From NCBI GenBank assembly GCA_015179125.1, contig WHVA01000012.1:1-64000 (forward strand): 64,000 bases of DNA. Direction: 5' to 3'. Each line of letters opens with the position of its first letter. Within the stretch, counting starts at the first letter, position 1. The notes below the pieces were generated by a model. The model worked only from the letters and a program-made list of their open reading frames with translations, did no database searches and was not told where the DNA came from. Position numbers and translations under genes: made by a program. Below are positions 21,717-31,363 of the stretch, piece by piece. The DNA comes from Gautieria morchelliformis (Eukaryota; Basidiomycota; Agaricomycetes; Gomphales; Gomphaceae).

Positions 21717-22531
21717 GCTCCTCATGTCAACTGCCTTCCATCCCCAAACAGATGGAGCCACCGAGCGGGCAAACCGCTCGATAGGACAGATATTGCACGC
21801 AGTCGTCAGAGACGACCAGAAGCTTCAAGGATTGGGCATTGAAATGCCCAATGGTTGAGGTCGCCCTCAACAGCAACGTCAGCGCGATCACAGGGTTCGC
21901 GCCCTTCGAGCTGAACCACAGCTATATGCCGCGGATAGACCTCCCCATAGCTGTGGACACCCCATTCAAGGGGGTAGCCCAGTTTGCACATCAGGCAATC
22001 ATAGAGCATCGAGTGACGCAAACATTTCATGCAAACAAGAAACGTATGGCGAGCGACAGGTACGCGGCCAACGACTGTGTCTACCTTTCGACACAAAACC
22101 TAACTCTCCCGAAAGGAAGAGCCAGAAAACTAGTCCCGCGGTACATCGGACCGTACCACGTCATCGAGGCTCACAATGACGCCTCGACGGTAACCCTTGA
22201 TCTTCCCGACGAGCTGAAAAGCCGTCGCATTTTGCCAGTCTTCCATTCAAGCCTCATACGGCGATACAAGGCTAACAACGACGAATTGTTCCCTCGTCGT
22301 GAGGCCAAGTCATTTTATGACTTTGGAGCGAATGACGACAAGGAGTGGCTCATCGATGAGATTATCGCCCATCGATGGATAAACTCGATGGACCTGGAGT
22401 TCCAGGTCCGTTGGACCCTAGGCGACGTGACATGGGAACCCATGTCGTCCTGCAAGGACCTTGAAGCCCTAGATAGCTATCTAGAGCTTCGGGGGGTGAG
22501 CAAGCCACGCGACCTCCCCAGACGCCGCTAG
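21717..22531 (+). pseudogene. GypB integrase C-terminus and chromodomain-like tail (B2)
   Basis: Late integrase core and C-terminal domain (ELNHSYMPRIDLPIAVDTPF, RKLVPRYIGPYHVIEAHND, SSLIRRYKANNDELFPRREA) running into a chromo-like module (EFQVRWTLGDVTWEPMSS, SYLELRGVSKPRD). The GPY/F-like region fits a chromovirus. A stop at 22529-22531 is the natural end of pol, immediately before the solo LTR-F. Confidence 0.85.
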
Positions 22532-22540
22532 ACGCATCTG

Positions 22541-23964
22541 TGTTTTGGAACCCGTTGAACTAAACGTAAAACTGTGGTGTTAAACACAATTCTAAAGTTC
22601 AATCAGAGATTTGACTTTACAAGCACACACAAGCTTCGAAACTATTTTAACGGAGAACCCAATTAAGAAATTATACTCCAGTGAACAATCAGAATCAGTA
22701 TTGGTACAGGAAGTGTAGCAATAGAGATTTAACTGAACACGTGTAGTTCTTAGATTGTGCAATACTTTGTGAGGTCAAAGAATGTTTATAGGCGTCCAAG
22801 GGTCCAGATACTTTAAGGGGGAAAGCTACCTAGAGTCTTAGGACCATGGGTTGAGTGAATTAAAGACAACAATAATCCCCAAGACGTGAAAAGATAGTTC
22901 TGCGCTTGAACTCTTCCTCAGTTCAAGTATGTCACTATTCTTGTGGCTTTTCTGGTTTTCCAACTCAACAAATGTAGGATATTAACTCATTTACCCTGAG
23001 TTAGGTTAATATCTGCAGTGCGTTGATTGATCAAGAAAGATCAATTACTCAAAAGGCTATTAACCCACTTAACTCAGAGTTAAGTTAATAATCTATTGTG
23101 TGAATTGAATAACTAATAACCAAGTCTATTAGATCACTGCTCAGAGTGGCGTCTAATGGTACAGGATTATTAATCAGTTACTCTTAGTAATGTTGCTGTT
23201 CGCAGCGCGATTATTCAGAGCCTGCTGCAATTAAAATAGAGCACTCTTGTACTTCTCAGAGCCAATCAGAGTTGCTGCAATCTTAGACTGTAGCCAAGTC
23301 AGTGAGCCAGTACTTCGGTACAAGGCTGTGTTGAAGTCACACTTCAGTTACTCAAGGTATGAGTGGTTTGGGTGAAAGATGATTGATTGCTTCACTGCTA
23401 AAACTGCAGGCTATTTATCCTGCATCTATCTAGCTTATGTAACTACTGTGAAGAACCTTGTGGAAGCTTAGAGAAGCTTTAGGAAAGGTTTGGAAACTAT
23501 TGGAAGGCTGTGGAAGGTTCCATTGCTATATTGGGTTAAAGTCACAGCTCTGTGACAGTAAAGCTAAGAGTATGTAAGAAACTCCCACGATCATGTGATT
23601 ATCATGTGATGAAGGAAAGTCATGTGACTGTGTCATGTGATTGTCAGGTGACCGTAAATAATCAGGTGACTTTGAGGTCAGGTGATAGTCAGGTGACTGT
23701 AGATAATCAGGTGACTTTGAGGTCAGGTGATTGTCAGGTGACTGTGGGTGATCAGGTGACTTTGAGCTGTTTTTGAGGTCATGTGATAGTCATGTGATCG
23801 TGGGTGATTCTTAGCTAAACTATCAAGAGATTGTTGTATCTTGTGGACCCAATGTGAGTGTAGCATAGAAATATTAATACAACCTTCTTGAGGACATTTG
23901 AAACTAATTAACTACCTAGTAAATGTTCATAAATAGGTAGCTACTTTGTGGACAATCCCTAACA
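22541..23964. mobile_element. Solo LTR-F
   Basis: 1424 bp starting TGTTTTGGAACCCG and ending CCCTAACA, inserted between B2 pol and the 3' ORF. Flanks are ATCTG (22536-22540) and GTCTG (23965-23969), a 5-bp TSD with one transition; B1 shows the uninterrupted sequence GTCTGTCAC. AT-rich, with no gag or pol, so a solo LTR of a long-LTR family with no other copy here. Near its right end lies an array of E-box-like motifs. Confidence 0.82.
23592..23796. promoter_or_regulatory. Array of 14 CATGTG/CAGGTG motifs in LTR-F
   Basis: Fourteen CATGTG or CAGGTG hexamers in about 205 bp, in all but a few cases followed by A and a pyrimidine (for example TCAGGTGACT), with unit spacing of about 10-22 bp. CANNTG is the core recognised by bHLH factors such as fungal Cbf1-type proteins. 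A regulatory role is inference; a plain minisatellite is the alternative. Confidence 0.6.
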
Positions 23965-23989
23965 GTCTGTCACGTGCAGACCATGTGAC

Positions 23990-25030
23990 GTGCTGGCCAC
24001 GGCGCGGTTAAATTTTCACCTCGGATCTATCCGAGGGCGCATCGCTTCTTGGAAGCCTACCACCATCATCCCCACAAAGATGATGCCCCCCAAAGAGGGG
24101 ATGGACGTTGATCCATCAATGTCCACAACGCAAGCAACGGCCCTGAGACAGGGGGCCGCAGATATTCTCCATGCTCCAGTAGACCAGGGGCACTGGATGA
24201 TTGTGGGATGGGAGGACGCCCTCGCCATCGTCTACCCGGACGATTGCGCAATGTGCGCAGACTACGCCATGCACTTAAGGGCCACGACAGGCACCCGCAA
24301 GGTCAAATTGCAGGACGAAGACATCGGCGATGCTGTCGATGCAGCCTGGGGATGGCTCCCAAGGGGCATCGCGTGAGAAGAGCTCCTCCGGGACATCCAC
24401 GACCTCAAAAAAGAGGTCAAGGATTTGGAATGCACGCTCGAAACCGAGCGCGCCAAGATCAAGGAACTGGAGCAGCAGCTGAGCACAGCCCAGCTCCAGG
24501 TTACCCTGGTCCACGCTGCCTCAAAAAGGCTGTGACATGACCTGGCCATGGACCCAGTGGCCCGGCCATCATCACCTCACGCGACGGCGCCTTTGCTGGT
24601 TATCATATACGTTACACCGTCTCCTGTGCCCTTAAGCACTTGAGGATACCTTGCTCACTCTATCGTCTCTCTTCTCTCAATCTCTTACTTCGAGGCTTGT
24701 CTACTTCAGACTTGTCCTTCTTCTTATCTCTTTCAACCAACCAGAACAGGCACCCCTTTTTAGTGCAGGGTCTTCAACATTGGGATCTTACGCCTGGTGT
24801 GGACGGTTCTGACACCGGCCATTGAGGCCATGCTCCGCGAGGACGCTGGCTTCATCACCCAAGCGGATACCGCCGCTAGTGGTGAGGCCAACCAGCCTCA
24901 CCCAATCACCACCGATGACGTGGAGGTGCCCCCGGAGGAGTCACACGCTCCACCGGCCCCGTACAACGACGACGTCATTGTATCGGCCACTCTAGAGGAC
25001 TCCATTATGGATGACCTCTATGAGTCGTAG
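23990..25030 (+). pseudogene. GypB extra 3' ORF remnant (B2)
   Basis: Same gene as 9043-11038. The N-terminal half is clear (MPPKEGMDVDPSMSTT, WMIVGWEDALAIVYPDDCAM, the coiled-coil start), as is the acidic C-terminal end (PYNDDVIVSATLEDSIMDDL). The middle is absent, replaced by an unrelated 220-bp segment (24599-24818). Function unknown. Confidence 0.8.
24599..24818 (-). mobile_element. LTR-like scrap replacing the middle of the B2 3' ORF
   Basis: Unrelated to GypB on either side. Read on the minus strand it starts TGTCAGAACCGTCCACACC, which looks like an LTR edge. The other edge is not recognisable and I found no clear TSD. Probably a truncated LTR whose arrival or recombination removed about 1.2 kb of the 3' ORF. 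Confidence 0.45.
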
Positions 25031-25052
25031 TTGACCCCTATAGTTGTCTATA

Positions 25053-25080
25053 GAGGGGGAGGGTGTAAATAACCTATGTA
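25053..25080 (+). repeat. Polypurine tract and 3' LTR stub of B2
   Basis: AGAGGGGGAGGG followed by TGTAAATAACC (from 25064), the first bases of a GypB LTR. CopG starts at 25086, so the rest of this LTR was displaced or lost. Confidence 0.8.
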
Positions 25081-25085
25081 TCTAC

Positions 25086-26089
25086 TGTTGAATGGTGATA
25101 TTAGGAGCCCTATCCATTCTACCTTTCCTCTAATTTTCTTGGTATTTTTCTCTCCAGTAGTGACTTCTTGTTGACTCTTTGTTTTGTATCTGCGATTTTG
25201 GCCTGCTTACATAAGCCAAAAAGCACCAGCTAACAGCTGGGGAGTGTGGGAGAGTGCCCCTTATCTTGTGCACTCACCACACATCCCCAGACCTGCTGGG
25301 GTGTTTGTTAGGCTTTATCAGGCTTATCTGGCTTGTTTTAAAGCTCCTATAACTTCACTTTTTTACAGATTATGGGCCCCGGCCTTTAAACTGCCCTACA
25401 GGACAATCTAAAGCCTTATCAGACACCTCCTGCACCTCCTACACCTCCTCTGTCATTGCTGCCACCTTTGGTCCTCATTTATCCCCTCAGATTTCGCCTC
25501 AGGACCCCCTGATAAGCTCCTAGGACCTCTGATAGTGTCACCAATCGCTTCAGCACCTCCACATCCACCCAGGACACCTCCCAGGACCTCCATCCACCTT
25601 TTGTGCCCTTATCAGCCTGCTCATTGCCTGCATTTTCACACTTTTTGGACCCCATCCTCCAACCGCTTATCTGGGCGCTTATTTGGATCGCTAGGGGGGT
25701 TGTTGACGCTCCTGAGAAGCTTTGGGTCCAAGATTTGAGGGATTAGCTTGAAGGGTTAGGCTGCAAAGGTCAAATCTTGAATTTGTGCTCATCTTGCTGT
25801 TCTGAACACTTCTGCAAATTTCGCTTCCCTGAGCCTCCACTGGTGCGCTGATAGGCGCCTCCCACTTGTCCAAGACTAAGTGAAGGGCGCTCTTTCGTTT
25901 GGTCCCATCCATTTGTCATTTGGATCAAATCCTGGCCAGCAATTCACATTTTCTCCGCCATTCCCTCACTTGCAACCCATTTCTTCCTGTTGATTTTAGG
26001 CCCTTGTGTCGTCTCTGACACTGCTGTGTTGTAGATTTGAACTGTTGGGGGTGTTCTCTCTGTTGAGTCACCTTTTATCTCACCTGACA
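25086..26089 (+). repeat. 5' LTR of CopG
   Basis: Starts TGTTGAATGGTGATATTAG, matching the 3' LTR start at 31024. The right end is set at CACCTGACA (26089) because a candidate primer site TGGTAGTCATCC (26097-26108), whose TGGTA start fits a tRNA CCA end, follows within 7 nt. The end is an estimate since the 3' LTR is incomplete. Confidence 0.7.
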
Positions 26090-26178
26090 ATATCCTGGTA
26101 GTCATCCCAGTGAGTTGGGGAGTGTCACAACTGCTCGCCTTTCAGTTATTAGTGTTAGTTGAGTCTTGCAAGTGCGTC

Positions 26179-27117
26179 ATGGGAAAGGATGACCGTGTCA
26201 CTAAACTTGGGGAGGGAAATTATAATACATGGGTGGGAGAGATGCGTGCATTGCTTATGACCAAAGAGGTCTGGAGTCTGGTCAAGGGAGAATATACTCA
26301 GCCTGGCGTCTCAGATATGGCAGAGTTAAAGTCCTGGAGAAAGGACAGGGATATTGCAGCGGGACAGATATATCTGGCCTTGGAAGCGTCTCAGAAAGTC
26401 CATGTCAAGGGCTTGGAGGAGGATCCTGTGCAAATGTGGCGCAAACTGGAGTCTGTACACCTCCAGAAGCGTCCTGCCACCAGGTTTAATGCTTTGGACG
26501 GGTTGTTCAGCATCAGGAAACAGGATGATGAGACGCTCAATGCTCTCATGACCAGAGTTGATGACGCCATAAACAAGGTTCAGGATTTGCGTCCACCCAA
26601 CTTCACCATTGATGACATGGACAGAGAACTGGCTGCTATGGCAGTCATCAGGGCACTCCCTGAGGAGTATACTGCCTTCAAATCTGCCCTCATGTTGCTT
26701 CCTCAGTTTGACTATCAGACTGTCAAAGAAGCTATGATCTTGGAACAGCAGAACCGTGCTCCACGTGGCACTGATTCTACTACTACTATTGCCATGAAAT
26801 CTGCTCAGATTGCCCAGACTCCACAGTCATCCTCTACCTGCGACTTCTGCTCCACACATTGGAAACTTGCTTCAAATATAGGGATGCAAAGCGTCAGGCT
26901 GAGCAGGAGGCCAAGGAGAGGAAGGCTAAGAAGAAAGACAAGGGGAAGAAGAAGCCAGAGCAGGCCAAGCAGGCTGAGCAGGAGGAGGAAGCTAGCCAGG
27001 TGGAATTTGCAGGCAACGCAAGTATCTCTCTCCCAGATCCCACTAGTCCCACAAATGCCCTCATTGTCGAGGCGAGTGCTGACTGGACTGCAGACACAGG
27101 TGCCTCTTCACATATGA
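26179..27117 (+). CDS. CopG gag
   Basis: Copia-type gag (UBN2-like). Starts MGKDDRVTKLGEGNYNTW at 26179; the open frame begins further upstream at 26110, but this Met matches the usual Copia gag start, where the NYxxW motif lies close to the N terminus. Conserved stretches include MWRKLESVHLQKRPATRFNA and LPEEYTAFKSALM, with a CDFC half of a zinc knuckle towards the end. It would form the particle and bind RNA. Gag and pol lie in two overlapping frames. Confidence 0.82.
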   Translation: MGKDDRVTKLGEGNYNTWVGEMRALLMTKEVWSLVKGEYTQPGVSDMAELKSWRKDRDIAAGQIYLALEASQKVHVKGLEEDPVQMWRKLESVHLQKRPATRFNALDGLFSIRKQDDETLNALMTRVDDAINKVQDLRPPNFTIDDMDRELAAMAVIRALPEEYTAFKSALMLLPQFDYQTVKEAMILEQQNRAPRGTDSTTTIAMKSAQIAQTPQSSSTCDFCSTHWKLASNIGMQSVRLSRRPRRGRLRRKTRGRRSQSRPSRLSRRRKLARWNLQATQVSLSQIPLVPQMPSLSRRVLTGLQTQVPLHI

Positions 27118-30100
27118 CACCTCATCGTCACTGGTTCACCACTTACCAACCCCTTGAAATACCCATTCGTCTTGCAGATGGCCAAACCATCCATTCAGCG
27201 GGGGTTGGATCTGTGAGGTTTAAGCCAGTTGTAAATGGACTACCTAAGCATCTGCTGGAATTTGAAAGAGTCTTGCATGTCCCCCTTCTGAGAAGTAACC
27301 TCCTGTCTGTCTTGTATTTAACTCGACATAAACACTTCCATGTGTCTATTGTGGGAGACAAGATGTTGTTCAATCGGCAAGGCAACCTCCTCTTCACTGC
27401 CACAGTAACTGGAAACAATACAGCCCACTTAGATGGTCTCACACAGCCAATGACAGAATTTGCCGGGCTGATCAGCACATGTCCTCTGGACATAACATTA
27501 TGGCACCGTCGTTTTGGACACTTGAACTTTCCTGATGTCCATCATTTGGTGTCAAAGGAGCTGGTCACTGGTCTGACTATCAAGTCACAGGCAACACCAG
27601 ACCCCATCTGTGAGCCCTGCCTTGCAGGGAAACAACATCGGGTAGTAAACAAGACAGCAAACTTCCATGCTACTGAACCACTTGTTCTCATCCATTCTGA
27701 CCTCCATGGTCCCATGCCTGTAACACAGGATGGTTACCGGTATTGGATTACCTTCATTGATGATGCCACCAGGCTATGGGTGGTCATCAAGCTGAAGGCA
27801 AAGTCAGATGCGTTTGATGCATTCAAGCGGTTCAAGGCATATGTGGAGAATGCCACGTCTCAGAAGATAAAGACATTGCGAGATGACAAGGGAGGGGAGT
27901 ACATGTCCACAGAATTTGACATGTTCTTAGCTACTGCTGGGATTGCACGCCAGCACACTGTGCGGAATGAACCCCATCAGAATGGGGTAGCAGAGCGTGT
28001 TAACAGGACTCTCCAAGAGCAGGCCATTGCCATGCTCACGGAATCTCACCTTCCAACTTCCTTCTGGAGTTATGCTGTGCCAGCCCTGGTCCATGTGAGA
28101 AATAGGTCCCCCACATCTGCATTGCAGGGAGAAATTCCCTACACTGCGTTTTATGGACATAAACCAGATGTCTCTCATTTACGGGTCTTTGGGTGCACAG
28201 CATATGTTCATGTTCAGAAGGACAAGCGCAAACCTCTTGGTTCTCATACCGAGAAATGTGTCTTTATTGGCTATCCTGCCGAGTATAAAGGGTGGATGTT
28301 CTATAATCCTCTGACCAGGAAGGTTATCATCAGCAACATTGCTGAATTTGATGAGCGTATCTTCCCAGGCCTAACAAGGCAAACCCACCCACCACTCCCA
28401 GAAGTTCCCCCTCCAGGACCATCTACTACTATTGAAGTGGAACGACGTCCACCTCAGGTAGAGGTACAGGAAAAGGTGGGAGATATACCTAATCAGGTGG
28501 GAGCTGTTCCTGCACCTCTCCCAGAGCCTCCAGAAGCTGTCTCTCCTGACCCCAGTGATGGCTTGGATGATTCTCACTCTGACTCAGACTCAGACTCTGA
28601 GGGAGTTACACCTCCACCTCCAATGAGAAGGTATCCTTTGCGAGAGCGACGCCCTCCCGGCAGATGGTGGGAAGCCACCACATACAGAGAGGGAACTCCT
28701 GCTATTGAATCTAGCAGTGAGGAGGACGAGTCTCCAGCACCCTCCCAGCCTGCTGATTCTGGAGAAGAATCTCTTTATACTCATGCTCAGACTGATACAG
28801 TGCTCAGTGCACATGATGCCTTTGAGTGTGCGTTCCAGGCTGCACTTAAGGTGTCTGCCCACAGCACAGATCCCAAGTCATTTGCTGAGGCCATGAAACG
28901 CCCTGATGCAGAATATTGGTTCAAAGCTGCATATGATGAGATCCAAGCTCAGCTTGACAATGGCACCTGGAAACTTGCCAAACTGCCCCCAGGCAGAAAG
29001 GCCATTGGCAGTCGATGGGTGTTTCTCATCAAGCGAAAAGCCAATGGGTCCATTGATCGCTACAAAGGAAGGTTGGTGGCCAAAGGATATGCCCAGAGGC
29101 CTGGCTTCGACTACACTGAGACGTTTGCGCCCACTGCCAAATGGGCTGCATTGCGTGCTGTGCTTGCAATGGCTGCCATTGAAGACATGGAGCTCGAGAG
29201 CATCGATATCTCATCTGCATACCTAAATGGAGAGCTTGATCAGGAAGTTTACATGGAGCAACCAGAGGGGTTCCACCAGGGTGCTTATGATGATTTCCTC
29301 AAGCTTCTCAAAGGTATCTATGGTCTGAAGCAATCTGGGAGAATCTGGCATCAGAAGCTCGATAAAGAGCTGCGGGAGATGGACTTTGTCAAAGTGAGGT
29401 GTGACCATAGCATTTGGGTGTACCAGAAGGGTGATGATAAGGTCATCATCCCGGTCTTTGTGGATGATTTGACCATTGCATCCAAGTCCAAGGAAGCCAT
29501 GCGGCGTGTGAAGGATGAGCTGAAGAAGCGTTTTAAACTTAGGGACCTCGGTCCTACGTCTTTCCTCCTTGGAGTTTCCATTGAGAGCGACCGAGCCAAG
29601 CGCACACTCACACTCTCACAGAAGCAGTATACCTTGGACCTTCTGGAGCGATATGGTCATTCTGATTGCTATAGAGTCTTTACTCCTATGGATCCTGGCT
29701 GCAGGCTGTCCACTGAACAGGCTCCCTCTACACCGGAGGAGGTTGAATTCATGAAAGACAAGCCATATATTCATGCAGTGGGATCCTTGCTTTATTTGGC
29801 TACTGCAACCCGTCCAGACATAGCATATGCGGTGGGAGTATTGGCCAGATTCAACTCCAATCCTGGCATGGCACACTGGACAGCTGTCAAGCACCTCTTC
29901 AAATACCTGAAGGGCACCCTTGACTACAAGCTGACATACAAGCCAGGCTTGACACAGTCAACCCAGCTGTTTACGTCATATTCAGATGCAGACCATGGTG
30001 GAGACAAAGACTGTGGTAAATCCACTGGTGCATATGTGGTTAAAATGGGAACTGGAGCCATCAGTTGGAGAACAAAATTGCAGACCATGGTCACTCTGTC

Positions 30101-30434
30101 TACCACAGAGGCAGAATACATTGCGGCTGTCTCGGCAGGCCAAGAGATCCTTTGGTTGCGAAATTTGTTCACTGAGCTTGGGTGGAAACCTAGAGGTTCC
30201 TCCACACTCTTCATTGATAACCAGTCAGCAGTTCAAGTTGCTAAGAATCCTGAACACCACGGGAGACTCAAGCAACTAGACTTGCGCTTCTACTGGCTGA
30301 GAGATGTGGTCACCGAAGGAAAAATCTCAGTTGCTCACATTCCCACCGATGAGATGCCAGCAGACATGTTGACAAAGTCGTTGACAAAGGTCAAGGTTGA
30401 ACGCTGCAGGAAAATGCTAGGACTAATGCTATAA
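26859..30434 (+). CDS. CopG pol polyprotein
   Basis: 1191 codons open. Lysine-rich leader; aspartic protease with DTGASSHMT near residue 80; GAG-pre-integrase (LWHRRFGHLNFPDVHHL near 215); integrase core (HSDLHGPMPVTQDGY near 279, then DDKGGEY and HQNGVAERVNRTLQEQ); a Pro/Ser/Asp-rich linker; RT from about residue 700 (GSRWVFLIKRKANGSIDRY, IYGLKQSGRIWHQKL, FVDDLTIA near 867); RNase H (SYSDADHGGD, STTEAEYIAA) to the end. Domain order PR-IN-RT-RH defines Copia. Length is normal for a fungal Copia pol. Confidence 0.93.
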   Translation: METCFKYRDAKRQAEQEAKERKAKKKDKGKKKPEQAKQAEQEEEASQVEFAGNASISLPDPTSPTNALIVEASADWTADTGASSHMTPHRHWFTTYQPLEIPIRLADGQTIHSAGVGSVRFKPVVNGLPKHLLEFERVLHVPLLRSNLLSVLYLTRHKHFHVSIVGDKMLFNRQGNLLFTATVTGNNTAHLDGLTQPMTEFAGLISTCPLDITLWHRRFGHLNFPDVHHLVSKELVTGLTIKSQATPDPICEPCLAGKQHRVVNKTANFHATEPLVLIHSDLHGPMPVTQDGYRYWITFIDDATRLWVVIKLKAKSDAFDAFKRFKAYVENATSQKIKTLRDDKGGEYMSTEFDMFLATAGIARQHTVRNEPHQNGVAERVNRTLQEQAIAMLTESHLPTSFWSYAVPALVHVRNRSPTSALQGEIPYTAFYGHKPDVSHLRVFGCTAYVHVQKDKRKPLGSHTEKCVFIGYPAEYKGWMFYNPLTRKVIISNIAEFDERIFPGLTRQTHPPLPEVPPPGPSTTIEVERRPPQVEVQEKVGDIPNQVGAVPAPLPEPPEAVSPDPSDGLDDSHSDSDSDSEGVTPPPPMRRYPLRERRPPGRWWEATTYREGTPAIESSSEEDESPAPSQPADSGEESLYTHAQTDTVLSAHDAFECAFQAALKVSAHSTDPKSFAEAMKRPDAEYWFKAAYDEIQAQLDNGTWKLAKLPPGRKAIGSRWVFLIKRKANGSIDRYKGRLVAKGYAQRPGFDYTETFAPTAKWAALRAVLAMAAIEDMELESIDISSAYLNGELDQEVYMEQPEGFHQGAYDDFLKLLKGIYGLKQSGRIWHQKLDKELREMDFVKVRCDHSIWVYQKGDDKVIIPVFVDDLTIASKSKEAMRRVKDELKKRFKLRDLGPTSFLLGVSIESDRAKRTLTLSQKQYTLDLLERYGHSDCYRVFTPMDPGCRLSTEQAPSTPEEVEFMKDKPYIHAVGSLLYLATATRPDIAYAVGVLARFNSNPGMAHWTAVKHLFKYLKGTLDYKLTYKPGLTQSTQLFTSYSDADHGGDKDCGKSTGAYVVKMGTGAISWRTKLQTMVTLSTTEAEYIAAVSAGQEILWLRNLFTELGWKPRGSSTLFIDNQSAVQVAKNPEHHGRLKQLDLRFYWLRDVVTEGKISVAHIPTDEMPADMLTKSLTKVKVERCRKMLGLML

Positions 30435-30486
30435 TGATTTGCACTGAGCATTGTTTAGCGCCTGGAGCGGTAAATAAAGTTTACAG

Positions 30487-30987
30487 TTGCTAATTATTTT
30501 CAGACTGCGCCAAACCTTGTTTTATCTTTACCAACGCTGTACATTTGCAATCAGCATATCCATGTGCCTCTCAGTGCGCCCATCTACTCCCAACTCCATC
30601 AGTTTCATCCAACCATCGCCACCTCCTTCTATCACATATCCCTCACCAGTATACTTGTCGCCGGTCACTGCCCAGTCCAATTCAGACCTTCTACCACCCG
30701 GCTTCGACACCCTACCATCATCTCCTTGCGACACTGCTCATTCAGGCAGTCATATATCATTCATACCACTCACACCACAAGTTCGCATTAAGAATCGGTG
30801 GCATGCCATGTTCTTATGGGCAACGGGGATTTTGCGATGGTGGATGAAGACTGATATGCCGAGGGTGGAAGAGGTGACTCCTGCTGTAGACTTGGGAGCT
30901 TTAGAAGAGGAGCGGTTTGAGATGCTGCGGATGAGGACATTGGAGGAGCTGGAAGTGATTGAGGCGACATTCCTTGAAAGGCTGTGA
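30487..30987 (+). CDS. CopG small ORF after pol, unknown
   Basis: 166 codons between pol and the 3' LTR. The N-terminal half is Ser/Pro-rich low complexity. The C-terminal half has an aromatic patch (NRWHAMFLWATGILRWWMK) that is too interrupted for a confident membrane span, then an acidic helical end (LRMRTLEELEVIEATFLERL). I recognise no family. It could be an accessory Copia ORF, a transduced host fragment or chance; it fills most of the space between pol and the purine tract. Confidence 0.4.
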   Translation: MLIIFRLRQTLFYLYQRCTFAISISMCLSVRPSTPNSISFIQPSPPPSITYPSPVYLSPVTAQSNSDLLPPGFDTLPSSPCDTAHSGSHISFIPLTPQVRIKNRWHAMFLWATGILRWWMKTDMPRVEEVTPAVDLGALEEERFEMLRMRTLEELEVIEATFLERL

Positions 30988-31023
30988 GGTGTAGGAATGC
31001 AGAGCTCTATTATCAGGTGGGAG

Positions 31024-31363
31024 TGTTGAATGGTGATATTAGAAGCCCTATCCATTCTACATTTCCTCTAATTTTCTTGGTATTTTTCTATCCAGTAGTT
31101 AGTGACTTCTTGTTGACTCTTTGCTTTGTATCTGCGCTTTTTGGCCTGCTTACATAAGCCAAAAAGCGCCAGCTAACAGCTGGGGAGTGTGGGAGAGTGC
31201 CCCTTATCTTGTGCACTCACCACACATCCCCAGGTATGATGTATCTAGCTGTATAATCTGATCTTGTGCACTCACCACACATCCCCAGACCTGCTGGGGT
31301 GTTTGTTAGGCTTATCAGGCTTATCAGGCTTGTTGTAAGGCTCCTATAACTTCGCTTTTTTAC
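31024..31363 (+). repeat. Partial 3' LTR of CopG
   Basis: Matches the 5' LTR from TGTTGAATGG to the TTTTTTACA motif, then stops. It carries an extra tandem copy of the segment ending CACCACACATCCCCAG (31234-31290), absent from the 5' LTR. Confidence 0.85.

Larger units (their letters stand above)
15984..25080 (+). mobile_element. GypB copy B2
   Basis: The most complete GypB here: partial 5' LTR, gag with zinc knuckle, protease, RT, RNase H, integrase, chromodomain-like tail, extra 3' ORF, polypurine tract and a 17-bp stub of the 3' LTR cut by CopG. It is 5'-truncated inside its LTR against A1 at about 15984. A solo LTR-F (22541-23964) and an LTR-like scrap (24599-24818) lie in its 3' part. 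Around ten breaks; not autonomous. Confidence 0.9.
25086..31363 (+). mobile_element. CopG, Ty1/Copia element
   Basis: A Copia element with a long 5' LTR (25086 to about 26089), gag, pol in the order PR-IN-RT-RNase H, a further small ORF, a purine tract AGGTGGGAG (31015-31023) and a partial 3' LTR (31024-31363). Pol is open across its whole length, so this is one of the best-preserved elements here. The 3' LTR is cut short where CopH begins, so no TSD can be checked; the left flank is TCTAC. Confidence 0.9.
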
